A stretch of 64,000 bases of DNA from Paenibacillus borealis (GTDB lineage: Bacteria; Bacillota; Bacilli; Paenibacillales; Paenibacillaceae). Shown piece after piece: positions 10,232 through 18,047 of the stretch. The position numbers and the translations under genes are program-made. The notes beneath the pieces were generated by a model, which saw only the letters and a program-made list of their open reading frames with translations, ran no database searches and was not told the DNA's origin. Position 1 is the stretch's first letter; every line of letters begins with the position of its first letter. Location: contig NZ_CP009285.1 in the NCBI RefSeq assembly GCF_000758665.1, positions 6,014,001 to 6,078,000 on the forward strand, read 5' to 3'.

Positions 10232-12313
10232 ATGAAAAAATTTGTGATGATCCTGTTTATCCTCACCCTTGCAGCCGGTTTAACCGGACTCGTGCCGGTC
10301 AAGCAAGCGGAGGCGGCTCCGGCAGGCGGCTTTGCACATCCGGGTCTGTTGCATTCACAGGCGGATTTTGACCGCATGAGGCAGATGGTGAATGCCGGAA
10401 CCCAGCCGTATCTGGACGGTTGGAACCAGCTCATGAACAGCCCGCTGTCGCAGGCCGGCTGGACCCCGCGGGCAACCGCCACGATTATCCGCGGCGGCAC
10501 CGGGGATAATGTGGCGCTGCTCTACAACGATACAGCCCGTGCTTACCAGAATGCCCTGCGCTGGAAGATCAGCGGCAGCACGGCCAACGGAGACACCGCC
10601 CGCGATATTCTGAATGCCTGGTCGTCTACCCTTACGGCCGTCTCAGGCAATGCGGACCGTTATCTGGCATCCGGCCTGTATGGTTATGAACTGGCCAATG
10701 CAGCCGAACTCATGCGGGATTATCCCGGCTTTAATGTAACGCAGATGCAGGATATGCTGATCAATGTCTTCTATAAACCGCTGAATGAACGGTTCCTGAT
10801 CGGCAATGAATTCGGCCAGGATCATAATGACGCCTACATCCAGAATTACTGGGCCAACTGGGATCTGGCTAATATGGCTTCGGCTGTGGCTATCGGAATC
10901 TTCTGTGACCGCGCGGATATCTACAATATTGGAGTTGAATATTACAAGCATGGGGCCGGCAATGGCTCGATTTATAATGCGATTCCCTTCCTTCATCCGA
11001 ATGGGCTGGCCCAGTGGCAGGAATCCGGGCGCGACCAGGCGCATACCCAGCTCGGCGTCGGCCTGATGGCTGTAATTAATGAGATGACCTGGCATCAGGG
11101 CGACGATCTGTACGGCTGGGCGAACAACCGCTTCCTGCGGGCCGCTGAATATGTAGCCAAATACAATAACGGGGCAGATGTACCGTTTGCTGCCTACGAG
11201 TGGGGCACCGGCACGAACGGTACCGTCCAGACCCAGACGGTTGTGTCCGATGCCAGCCGCAATGAGGTCCGCCCCATCTGGGAAATGATCTATAACCATT
11301 ATGCCAACCGGAAGGGACTGTCGGTCCCCAATATTGCCGCCCGCGCCGCGCTGACAAGACCGGAAGGTGGCGCCAATACGCAGTATCCCTCCACCTTTGA
11401 CCAGCTTGGATTCGGCACATTGCTCTATACCCGTCCGGCAGGCTCCGGGGAATCGGCTTCTCTTCCAGGAGGCAATATCCCGGATGGCACGTACAGGTTC
11501 ACCGTACGTCTGGACGGCAAGGCTCTGGAAGCCGCCGGTACGGCGAACAGTTCCCCGGTACGGAAATCAACTTATACCGGGGCAGTCAGCCAGCAATGGA
11601 CCGTAACCCATCTGGGCGGCGGCCAGTACAGCATTAAGAATGCGCAGAGCGGGCTGTTCCTCGAGGTCGCAAGCGGCTCTCTGGACCATGGAGCCAAATT
11701 CCAAATCTACTCCGGCAACGGCGGAGACCATCAGAGGTTCGCTTTTATCCCTACGGGCAGCGGATACTACCGGATTACCCCTGTGCATTCAAATAAGCCG
11801 GCCGATGTGGTCAGCGCCTCGACTAGTGAAGCTGCCCTGATTGATCAATGGAGATATACCCTCGGCAGCCACCAGCAATGGAGACTCGAACCGGTCTCCG
11901 TGAATGTCCGCCTGCAGTCGTATAACTATCCGGACCGCTTCATCCGGCACAGCAGCTACCGCGCCCGGATAGACTCCGGCGTCTCCCCTGCACAGGATTC
12001 ACAATTTAAAATGGTAACCGGGCTGGCTAATGCGGGTGGTGTATCATTCGAGTCTGTCAACTACCCGGGACGGTTCCTGCGGGTCCGTTCCAACGGGGAA
12101 GTATGGCTGGACCCGAACGACAGCACAGCAGCCTTTAACAACGAGGCGACCTTCCGCCGTGTAGCCGGCTTGGCCGACCCGCAGAAGTCCTCTTACCAAA
12201 TGTGGACAGACCAGACCAAATACCTGCGGCACGTAAATTATCTGTTATTCGCACAGGCCGAGTCCGGTTCTGCATTCAGTGCAGATGCTACCTTTACAGA
12301 GGTCACTCCTTAA
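10232..12313 (+). CDS. secreted alginate-lyase-like enzyme with RICIN and AbfB carbohydrate-binding domains
   Basis: 693 residues from the ATG at 10232 (preceded by AAGGAGAG and GAAGGA); the frame extends 26 codons upstream but that stretch does not look coding. Signal peptide MKKFVMILFILTLAAGLTGL, then an alginate-lyase-like domain starting GGFAHPG with FGQDHNDAY and ESGRDQAH near residue 265. The GGF(A/T)HPG start and GRDQAH hexapeptide are shared with the divergent giant protein, so the catalytic domains are paralogous. A ricin-type beta-trefoil (about 415-555, QQW repeats) and an AbfB/CBM42-like domain (about 560-690, FIRH, FLRV, YLRH) follow. No SLH domain, so it is probably released. 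AbfB modules bind arabinose-containing side chains in known enzymes; the substrate here is inferred only. Confidence 0.85.
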   Translation: MKKFVMILFILTLAAGLTGLVPVKQAEAAPAGGFAHPGLLHSQADFDRMRQMVNAGTQPYLDGWNQLMNSPLSQAGWTPRATATIIRGGTGDNVALLYNDTARAYQNALRWKISGSTANGDTARDILNAWSSTLTAVSGNADRYLASGLYGYELANAAELMRDYPGFNVTQMQDMLINVFYKPLNERFLIGNEFGQDHNDAYIQNYWANWDLANMASAVAIGIFCDRADIYNIGVEYYKHGAGNGSIYNAIPFLHPNGLAQWQESGRDQAHTQLGVGLMAVINEMTWHQGDDLYGWANNRFLRAAEYVAKYNNGADVPFAAYEWGTGTNGTVQTQTVVSDASRNEVRPIWEMIYNHYANRKGLSVPNIAARAALTRPEGGANTQYPSTFDQLGFGTLLYTRPAGSGESASLPGGNIPDGTYRFTVRLDGKALEAAGTANSSPVRKSTYTGAVSQQWTVTHLGGGQYSIKNAQSGLFLEVASGSLDHGAKFQIYSGNGGDHQRFAFIPTGSGYYRITPVHSNKPADVVSASTSEAALIDQWRYTLGSHQQWRLEPVSVNVRLQSYNYPDRFIRHSSYRARIDSGVSPAQDSQFKMVTGLANAGGVSFESVNYPGRFLRVRSNGEVWLDPNDSTAAFNNEATFRRVAGLADPQKSSYQMWTDQTKYLRHVNYLLFAQAESGSAFSADATFTEVTP

Positions 12314-12450
12314 GCCGGTTTGAGAAGGATATACGTTAGCACTTGGATGGACGCTGCCGCTTTTCCGCGGGTCAGTCCGTCCTCTCCGCTGTTTAAGCGG
12401 GGAATGCATCTACAATCTTTAAAATAAAAAAATCCATAGACCAAACATAA

Positions 12451-12490
12451 AGCAGCACTCCTCCCATAACAGGAGAAGCGCTGCTCTTTT
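12451..12490 (+). terminator. intrinsic terminator after the secreted lyase
   Basis: Stem AGCAGC (12451-12456) with GCTGCT (12480-12485) and inner CTCCT/AGGAG, followed by CTTTT. It lies between the convergent ends at 12313 and 12556. Another terminator with the same arms occurs at 32875. Confidence 0.75.
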
Positions 12491-12555
12491 AACTTGTATG
12501 CATTATAAGAAGGCACCTTTCTCAGCTTGTAGACAATCCACTTTTGGACACCCCC

Positions 12556-13992
12556 TCACAATACCTTTATCCCGTCAGCATGCTTCCCGATAATCATATA
12601 CGGCTCCTCCAATTGAAACGCGCTGCCGTTCACCGTTACATTCTCAAAAGTAACGTCCCGGACAACCCGGGCATCGTCGTAGCCCTCAATATGCGAAGGG
12701 TTCGTGCAGGTACCGTTAAAGTGAATGTTCCTGAACGTAATCTGCTCAATCCGCTTGCCCGGAGCAGGGTTATATTTCTCGTTCTGCAATACCCGCAGAT
12801 TGAACAATTCACCAAGCTCAAACGATTCAATTCGGATATCCTCATACGCTACATTGCGGACGGTATTGTTGTCACCTGCGTTAATCGCCAGGCAACCCCA
12901 GTAATCGGGCTGAGGCTCATGATGCTCCAGGATATCGAGCTCCGTGAACCGGATATTCTCAATGACATCGCCGTCTCCATCATAATCGCCGTGCGTGCCG
13001 ATATTGACCGGGTGGGCGACATCCGCCCACAGGATGGAGCCGCTGACCGAGACATCCCGCGTATCGCCCCGGTATTCACCGCGCGAAGCATACACCGCAA
13101 TACAATCGTCAGATGTGCGGAGGAAACCTCCTTCAATGGTGACCTGTTTGCAGGCCATCATATCAATGCCGTCACACCAGCCGCGCGTACTGAACGATTT
13201 CAGGTTGCGGATCAGAATATGTTCCGACTGGCCGAGAAGTACGGTGTAGTGCGGGGGATCAACCACTGTTATCCCTTCGATGTAGATATCACGGGAATAT
13301 TTAATGTCGAAGCCCCGGTAAAAGGTATTCTTCTCATAATCCGACATGTACAGAATGCCCCGGCCTTTTACTGTCACATCATGAACCCCGTCACATACAA
13401 AACCTCCATAAACTACTGCGCCTCCCGGGATATACACCGTGCTGCAGGATGGAAGATGCAGCAGCGGTTCATTCAGCCGGTGAAGGCCCGGTCTGAAGAT
13501 GAGGATTCGCTGAGCATCCGCATCCGCAGTATGCTCCAGCTGTTGCTGGAGCTCCTCTGTGTTATGAATTCCCGGCTCCAGAATCAGAAGCTCACCGCCT
13601 TCCATGTCCGGCAGCTGCTCTTCCGGCGGATTCGCAAAAATATGGAGATTATGAAACCGTTCGCCATTGACTTCAACCGACAGCAGCTTAGGCCCGTCAA
13701 TGGTGAACGACAAGCTGCGGCCGCTTATTTCACCCGCTAAGCCGGCTGAAAGCGGCCGGATCACAGCCTCCCGAACCGTTTCAGGATGATATTCTACTTC
13801 GATTTCAACCGTTCCGGAGCAATCGAACATGACCATAGATGCGTTCCGTACATTGTGCATATCCACTTTGACATTGTAGCTGAAGAGCGGCTTCCACTCC
13901 TCACCCGGCGTCCGGACGCGGACGGAGAAATCGGTGTTGTGCACGGCACCCTCCGGTGCCGGATAGACATGAATCGTATTGTCAGATAGCAA
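12556..13992 (-). CDS. GH28/GH49-like right-handed beta-helix glycosidase
   Basis: About 478 residues from a TTG at 13992 (SDNTIHVYPAPEG follows), which has a TAGGAG box 8-9 nt upstream; the frame runs back to an ATG at 14079, but that extension looks non-coding. The N-terminal part (about 1-165) is a beta-sandwich; from about 185 there are beta-helix repeats (VTVKGRGILYMSDYE, SRDIYIEGITVVDPP). Candidate acidic catalytic segments are GWCDGIDMM, SDDCIAV and NIGTHGDYDGDGD, as in GH28/GH49 polygalacturonase/dextranase-type enzymes. No signal peptide, so probably cytosolic, acting on oligosaccharides brought in by the upstream ABC importer, with which it appears co-transcribed. Exact substrate unknown. 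Confidence 0.75.
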   Translation of the reverse strand: MLSDNTIHVYPAPEGAVHNTDFSVRVRTPGEEWKPLFSYNVKVDMHNVRNASMVMFDCSGTVEIEVEYHPETVREAVIRPLSAGLAGEISGRSLSFTIDGPKLLSVEVNGERFHNLHIFANPPEEQLPDMEGGELLILEPGIHNTEELQQQLEHTADADAQRILIFRPGLHRLNEPLLHLPSCSTVYIPGGAVVYGGFVCDGVHDVTVKGRGILYMSDYEKNTFYRGFDIKYSRDIYIEGITVVDPPHYTVLLGQSEHILIRNLKSFSTRGWCDGIDMMACKQVTIEGGFLRTSDDCIAVYASRGEYRGDTRDVSVSGSILWADVAHPVNIGTHGDYDGDGDVIENIRFTELDILEHHEPQPDYWGCLAINAGDNNTVRNVAYEDIRIESFELGELFNLRVLQNEKYNPAPGKRIEQITFRNIHFNGTCTNPSHIEGYDDARVVRDVTFENVTVNGSAFQLEEPYMIIGKHADGIKVL

Positions 13993-14088
13993 TATTCCCA
14001 CTCCTATCAGTAAATGATGAAACCAGCCGTGCTTAGGCATGTCTCCATGTCTGCACAGCCGGCTCACAAATTCGTGCATGTAATAGTG

Positions 14089-15660
14089 TTATTTGCTGCG
14101 TTCTTCGTATATCTTCTGCGCTTCATCAAGCTCCGCTTGTCCGCCTGACTTCAGCCACTGGGCCTTGAAATCATCAAATGCCTTATCCGTGTCTGCTTCC
14201 CCGGTGATAGCTTTAATATAGAATTGGGTCTGAAGCGTAGTCAGAATCGTCTCATATTGCGCCTTCGTGGTCATGACGGTCGATTGCATCAGGTCTGTCA
14301 ACACAGTGAGTCCGTCAATTTTGGTGTACTTGTCACGGAAGGCAATTTTGTCAGCAGAGAAATGATATTTCGTCATCGCTTCCACCTTGCCGCCGAGCGG
14401 ATTATAGAAGCCTACACCTAATGCGGCCAAGGTTTCCGCCGGATTCTCGATAGCCACAGCCAGATCGCCTTCCAGATTATACGTTACGCCTTCTTTACCG
14501 AAAGTGGTGGTCAGATAGCCTTCTGCATCCGTTGCGGCATATTCCAGAATCTCCAGAATCCTCTGTCTTTTCTTATCATCCTTCTCAAGCTGAACGCCGA
14601 AGAAGATCGGAGGCTGCAAGGCGCCATTGGAGAACGCATACTTCTTGCCATCAGGCCCGGTAAGCGGTGTCCCCGGCACCAGCTCAATTCCTTTATCCGT
14701 CGCTACCTGCCCGAAATATCCATCCTTGTACAGATGATGCCACATCCCGGTATCGAACATTCCTGTGCGCAGACTGATGAATTTGTTCTGAATCGAGCCG
14801 TTGTCGTCAGTAACGAACTCAGGATCAATAATTCCGGCCTCGTACCACTTGTTCAGAAGTGCCAGCCCTTGTCTGGCTTCTTCCGTAATCGCGCCGTATT
14901 CCACTTTACCGTCAGCTCCCAGTTTGAACTGGAACGGATTCACGCCATAAGCGGCAAAGATCGGATTAAACATCTGCATTTGCGCATCTTTACCACGGCC
15001 GGACATCCCGAAGGTATCCTTCTTGCCGTTGCCATCCGGATCATCATTCGTGAACTTGGTCAGCACATCTTCCAGCTCTGTCAGATCTTTCGGAGCCTCG
15101 CTGTAGCCAATCGCTTTCAGCCATTGTCCGTTATACGCCGGCATGAAGCCTGTGCTGCCGTTGGACCAGACCTTGGGAACTCCCCAGTTCTTGCCGTTAT
15201 AGCTCCCGGCATCCCATGCCTTGGGATCAATACTCTCTACGTCTGCCACATACTTAGGCATATAAGTCTTAATATCCTCCACCGGAATACTGGCAATTAC
15301 GCCCTGATCCGCCCATTGCACCATATCTCCGACTGTTCCATCGACAGCCAGAACATCCGGTATGTTGCCTGAGGCAAGCATGACCCCCAGCTGTTCCTTC
15401 CAGGTCGCGGTTTCAAATTTCACATTTTTAATTTTGACGTTGAATTTCTGCTCAATGAATTTCTGCACATAGTTATTGTCAGCTTCCGGCGCGTTCCAGT
15501 TGTTCGCCCAAGTAATTTCAATCGGCGCTTCCGTTCCCGGATTTGCTGGAGTATTGGATGAAGAAGTACTATTATTTCCGTTATTGCTGCACCCGCTGGC
15601 AAGCAACGAGGTGGACAGCAGCAATGCTGCCATACCGGTCAACCATGATTTTGTTTTCAT
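14089..15660 (-). CDS. sugar ABC transporter solute-binding lipoprotein (LplA-like)
   Basis: 523 residues. Lipoprotein signal with lipobox LASGC (Cys about 24), then a low-complexity Asn/Ser/Gly linker and the extracellular solute-binding family 1 fold (IEITWANNWNAPEADNNYVQ at the mature start, CSNNGNNSTS linker). It captures an oligosaccharide outside the membrane and delivers it to the two permeases encoded just upstream on the same strand. An AGGATATT-type RBS precedes the ATG. The operon encodes no ATPase, as is usual for LplB/YtcP systems that share a MsmX-type ATPase encoded elsewhere. Confidence 0.9.
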   Translation of the reverse strand: MKTKSWLTGMAALLLSTSLLASGCSNNGNNSTSSSNTPANPGTEAPIEITWANNWNAPEADNNYVQKFIEQKFNVKIKNVKFETATWKEQLGVMLASGNIPDVLAVDGTVGDMVQWADQGVIASIPVEDIKTYMPKYVADVESIDPKAWDAGSYNGKNWGVPKVWSNGSTGFMPAYNGQWLKAIGYSEAPKDLTELEDVLTKFTNDDPDGNGKKDTFGMSGRGKDAQMQMFNPIFAAYGVNPFQFKLGADGKVEYGAITEEARQGLALLNKWYEAGIIDPEFVTDDNGSIQNKFISLRTGMFDTGMWHHLYKDGYFGQVATDKGIELVPGTPLTGPDGKKYAFSNGALQPPIFFGVQLEKDDKKRQRILEILEYAATDAEGYLTTTFGKEGVTYNLEGDLAVAIENPAETLAALGVGFYNPLGGKVEAMTKYHFSADKIAFRDKYTKIDGLTVLTDLMQSTVMTTKAQYETILTTLQTQFYIKAITGEADTDKAFDDFKAQWLKSGGQAELDEAQKIYEERSK

Positions 15661-15740
15661 TTTTCTAATATCCTCCCTTTTGTTCTCTGATGCTTGTTAT
15701 TTAAACAATACTGCCTGTATAGCAGATTGAGTAAATCCTG

Positions 15741-16613
15741 TTAACCTTTGAGCGAGCCTACCATTGTACCTTTGACGAAATATTTCTGCAGGAACGGATA
15801 GACAATGATAATCGGCAGAGCCGTGAACATCAGCGTAGCCGCCTTAATCGGTTCCTGATATCCCAAAGCCGTATTTGTTGTATTGGAGGCGTACATGGAT
15901 AGGTCCTCGCCTGTAATCACAACTCTCCGCAAAAAGGTGGTTAGAACCTGCTTGTCAGGGTCCTGGATATAGAGCACAGCGTCAAACCAGGCGTTCCAGT
16001 GTCCAACTGCCGACCATAGAGACAGCGTAGCCAGAACCGGCAGGGACAGCGGCAGTACAATCTGGAAAAGAATCCGCAAATCGTTCGCTCCGTCAATTTT
16101 GGCTGAATCCTCCAGCTCATCAGGGATCGCCTGGAAGAAATTGCGCAGAATGAGCATGGAGAAGGTGCTGACCAGCCCCGGCAATATGTATACCGCACGG
16201 GTATCCAGCAGCCCGAGGTTTTTAATCAGAAAGTAGGTTGGAATCAGGCCGCCGCCGAAGAACATCGTAAATACGATCAGCAGCGTAAACACATTGCGGT
16301 GGGGCAGATATCTTCTCGACAGAGGATAGGCGCCCATGGACATGAAGAGAACGGAGCATACCGTACCCACTACAGTTCTGAAGACGGTATTGCCGAAGCC
16401 GATCCAGATATCATGTTTCCCGAGTACCCGCTCCCATGCATACAACGAAACCTGCTTCGGATAGAGATGGATGCCCAGTCTTAACGACTCTGCGGGACTG
16501 CTGAACGAGATCGCCAGCATATGAACAAATGGATACAACATGATAATGCAGAGAATAACCATGAACGAAATCAGAAAGATTTGAAACAACGTACTACCTT
16601 TGCCTTGTCTCAC
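15741..16613 (-). CDS. sugar ABC transporter permease (YtcP/LplC-like)
   Basis: 290 residues with six membrane segments; starts at a GTG (16613) behind AAAGGAG. The EAA loop is ELEDSAKIDGANDLRIFQ-like (residues about 185-205), where the ATPase docks. The terminal QKYFVKGTMVGSLKG is the hallmark ending of YtcP-type permeases. It forms the channel with the LplB-like permease encoded 20 nt upstream. Confidence 0.92.
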   Translation of the reverse strand: MRQGKGSTLFQIFLISFMVILCIIMLYPFVHMLAISFSSPAESLRLGIHLYPKQVSLYAWERVLGKHDIWIGFGNTVFRTVVGTVCSVLFMSMGAYPLSRRYLPHRNVFTLLIVFTMFFGGGLIPTYFLIKNLGLLDTRAVYILPGLVSTFSMLILRNFFQAIPDELEDSAKIDGANDLRILFQIVLPLSLPVLATLSLWSAVGHWNAWFDAVLYIQDPDKQVLTTFLRRVVITGEDLSMYASNTTNTALGYQEPIKAATLMFTALPIIIVYPFLQKYFVKGTMVGSLKG

Positions 16614-16633
16614 TGCCTGGTGCTCCTTTCAAA

Positions 16634-17599
16634 TTAGAATAATCCGTCTTGCCCAAGCTTCTTCGAGATATAATTGGTGAACAGCACCAGCATAAAAGCG
16701 ATCACATTCTTAAATAGCCCTACCGCAGTCGTCAGACTGAATTGAAAATTCTGCAAGCCTACCCGGTAGACATACGTGTCCAGAATATCAGCTACTCCAT
16801 AGGTTGCGGGCGAGTACAGGTTCAGTATCTGGTCGAAGCCTGCATCGAGAATTCCGCCCATCCGCAGAATAAGCATCAGCACAATAACGGGCAGGATGGA
16901 CGGCAGCGTGATTTTGAGGGTCTGCTTCCACCTGCTTGCCCCGTCCATGACAGCCGCTTCATATAAATCGGGGGAAACTCCCGTCAGCGCAGCCAGATAG
17001 ATAATCGTCCCCCAGCCTACTTCCTTCCAGATCGCTGAGGTCACCAGTGTGAATCTGAAATAATGGGGATCACCAAGAAAATAGATCGGCTCCAGACCGA
17101 CCAATGTAATCAGATAGTTCACCACTCCCGTGGAGGGAGAGAGCAAGGTGATCAGAATCCCGCCCAGAATGACCCAAGAGAAGAAATGGGGCAGATAGGT
17201 AAGCGATTGGGCGACCTTCTTAAATTTGGATGACCGGATTTCATTAATCATCAGCGCAAGAATGATCGGGGCGGGGAAGCCGAATACAATATGATAGATA
17301 CTGATGACAACCGTATTCCCCAGAATTTTGAAGAAGTCAGGCGATTGCAGGAACAGAAATTTGAAATGCTTGAGTCCGACCCAGGGGCTCCCCCAGATCC
17401 CGTCCATAATCCGAAAATCCTTAAAAGCCAGCTGAATTCCATACAAAGGCGAGTATGCGAATACGGCGTACCAGATCAGTACGGGTGTGAGTAATAGAAA
17501 GAGATACCTGCATTTTTTATATTCTTTCCATACTGCTGCGATCTTTGAGGTTCTTCTCCCGGCCTGGGTTTTACCATCCGAAGTGACAAGCGAGGTCAT
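16634..17599 (-). CDS. sugar ABC transporter permease (LplB-like)
   Basis: 321 residues, six membrane segments. Early YSPLYGIQLAFKDF and WVGLKHFKFLF are typical of LplB; the EAA loop is DLYEAAVMDGASRWKQT. First gene of a four-gene leftward operon (permease, permease, binding lipoprotein, beta-helix glycosidase). RBS AAAGGAG precedes the ATG. A cre-like site lies about 80 nt upstream. Confidence 0.92.
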   Translation of the reverse strand: MTSLVTSDGKTQAGRRTSKIAAVWKEYKKCRYLFLLLTPVLIWYAVFAYSPLYGIQLAFKDFRIMDGIWGSPWVGLKHFKFLFLQSPDFFKILGNTVVISIYHIVFGFPAPIILALMINEIRSSKFKKVAQSLTYLPHFFSWVILGGILITLLSPSTGVVNYLITLVGLEPIYFLGDPHYFRFTLVTSAIWKEVGWGTIIYLAALTGVSPDLYEAAVMDGASRWKQTLKITLPSILPVIVLMLILRMGGILDAGFDQILNLYSPATYGVADILDTYVYRVGLQNFQFSLTTAVGLFKNVIAFMLVLFTNYISKKLGQDGLF

Positions 17600-17979
17600 T
17601 ACAGTTGCTCCTTTCCAAAATAGACAATCCCGGTATATTCATCATGTGCCGCTCACAAATGTAAGTTTAGATTTATGGAAGCGCTTTTTCTAGTTCAACT
17701 TCATTCAATTCCTTATACTTTCTTTCGTTTTCCAGCCTGCAGAAGTTCAATTATTCAAGCGTTTATCCACTTTCGGCCGAAATATGAACAAATCAGCGCC
17801 TCTTTCTTATGAATAGTAGCCGCTACTCAAAATGCTGAAGCGCCCTTTAGCAAGTGTAGAATATACATCTATTTTTCAGTTGCCGCGGTATCCAGACTCC
17901 CGTAGGTGTCGTTCCACGCCGCATAAGCCGCTTCTTCACCTTTATCCTCACCTTTTCAAACTGCATCATTTCCTATACA
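17600..17979. other. gene-free leader/promoter region of the LplB-type operon
   Basis: No ORF resembling a protein was found here. It holds a cre-like sequence at 17676-17689 and must carry the leftward operon promoter, but I could not pick a convincing -35/-10 pair. The right end is bounded by the terminator of the AraC regulator. Confidence 0.5.
17676..17689 (+). promoter_or_regulatory. cre-like (CcpA) site upstream of the LplB-type permease
   Basis: TGGAAGCGCTTTTT fits the catabolite-response consensus TGWAANCGNTNWCA at most positions but not at the final CA. About 80 nt upstream of the permease start. Catabolite repression would fit a sugar importer; weak evidence. Confidence 0.3.
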
Positions 17980-17980
17980 A

Positions 17981-18008
17981 ACAAAAAACCTTCATTGGCG
18001 TGAAGGTT
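17981..18008 (-). terminator. intrinsic terminator of the AraC regulator
   Basis: Read on the minus strand, AACCTTCA (18008-18001), a 6-nt loop, TGAAGGTT (17994-17987) and a T run. It ends the leftward regulator transcript 40 nt after its stop and insulates it from the downstream importer operon. Confidence 0.88.
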
Positions 18009-18047
18009 CGGGATAATTAATATTTAAGGCTGGCGTTGCTAGGGCAT

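Noticed and set aside
10125..11640. CATTAAGA octamers near 10125 and 11632 as further KdpE sites
   Set aside because: Single copies with no 11-bp partner, one inside a coding region; they show the octamer alone is not specific.
12544..13740. 398-residue plus-strand ORF opposite the beta-helix glycosidase
   Set aside because: Antisense to a clear gene, no RBS, composition like a shadow frame.
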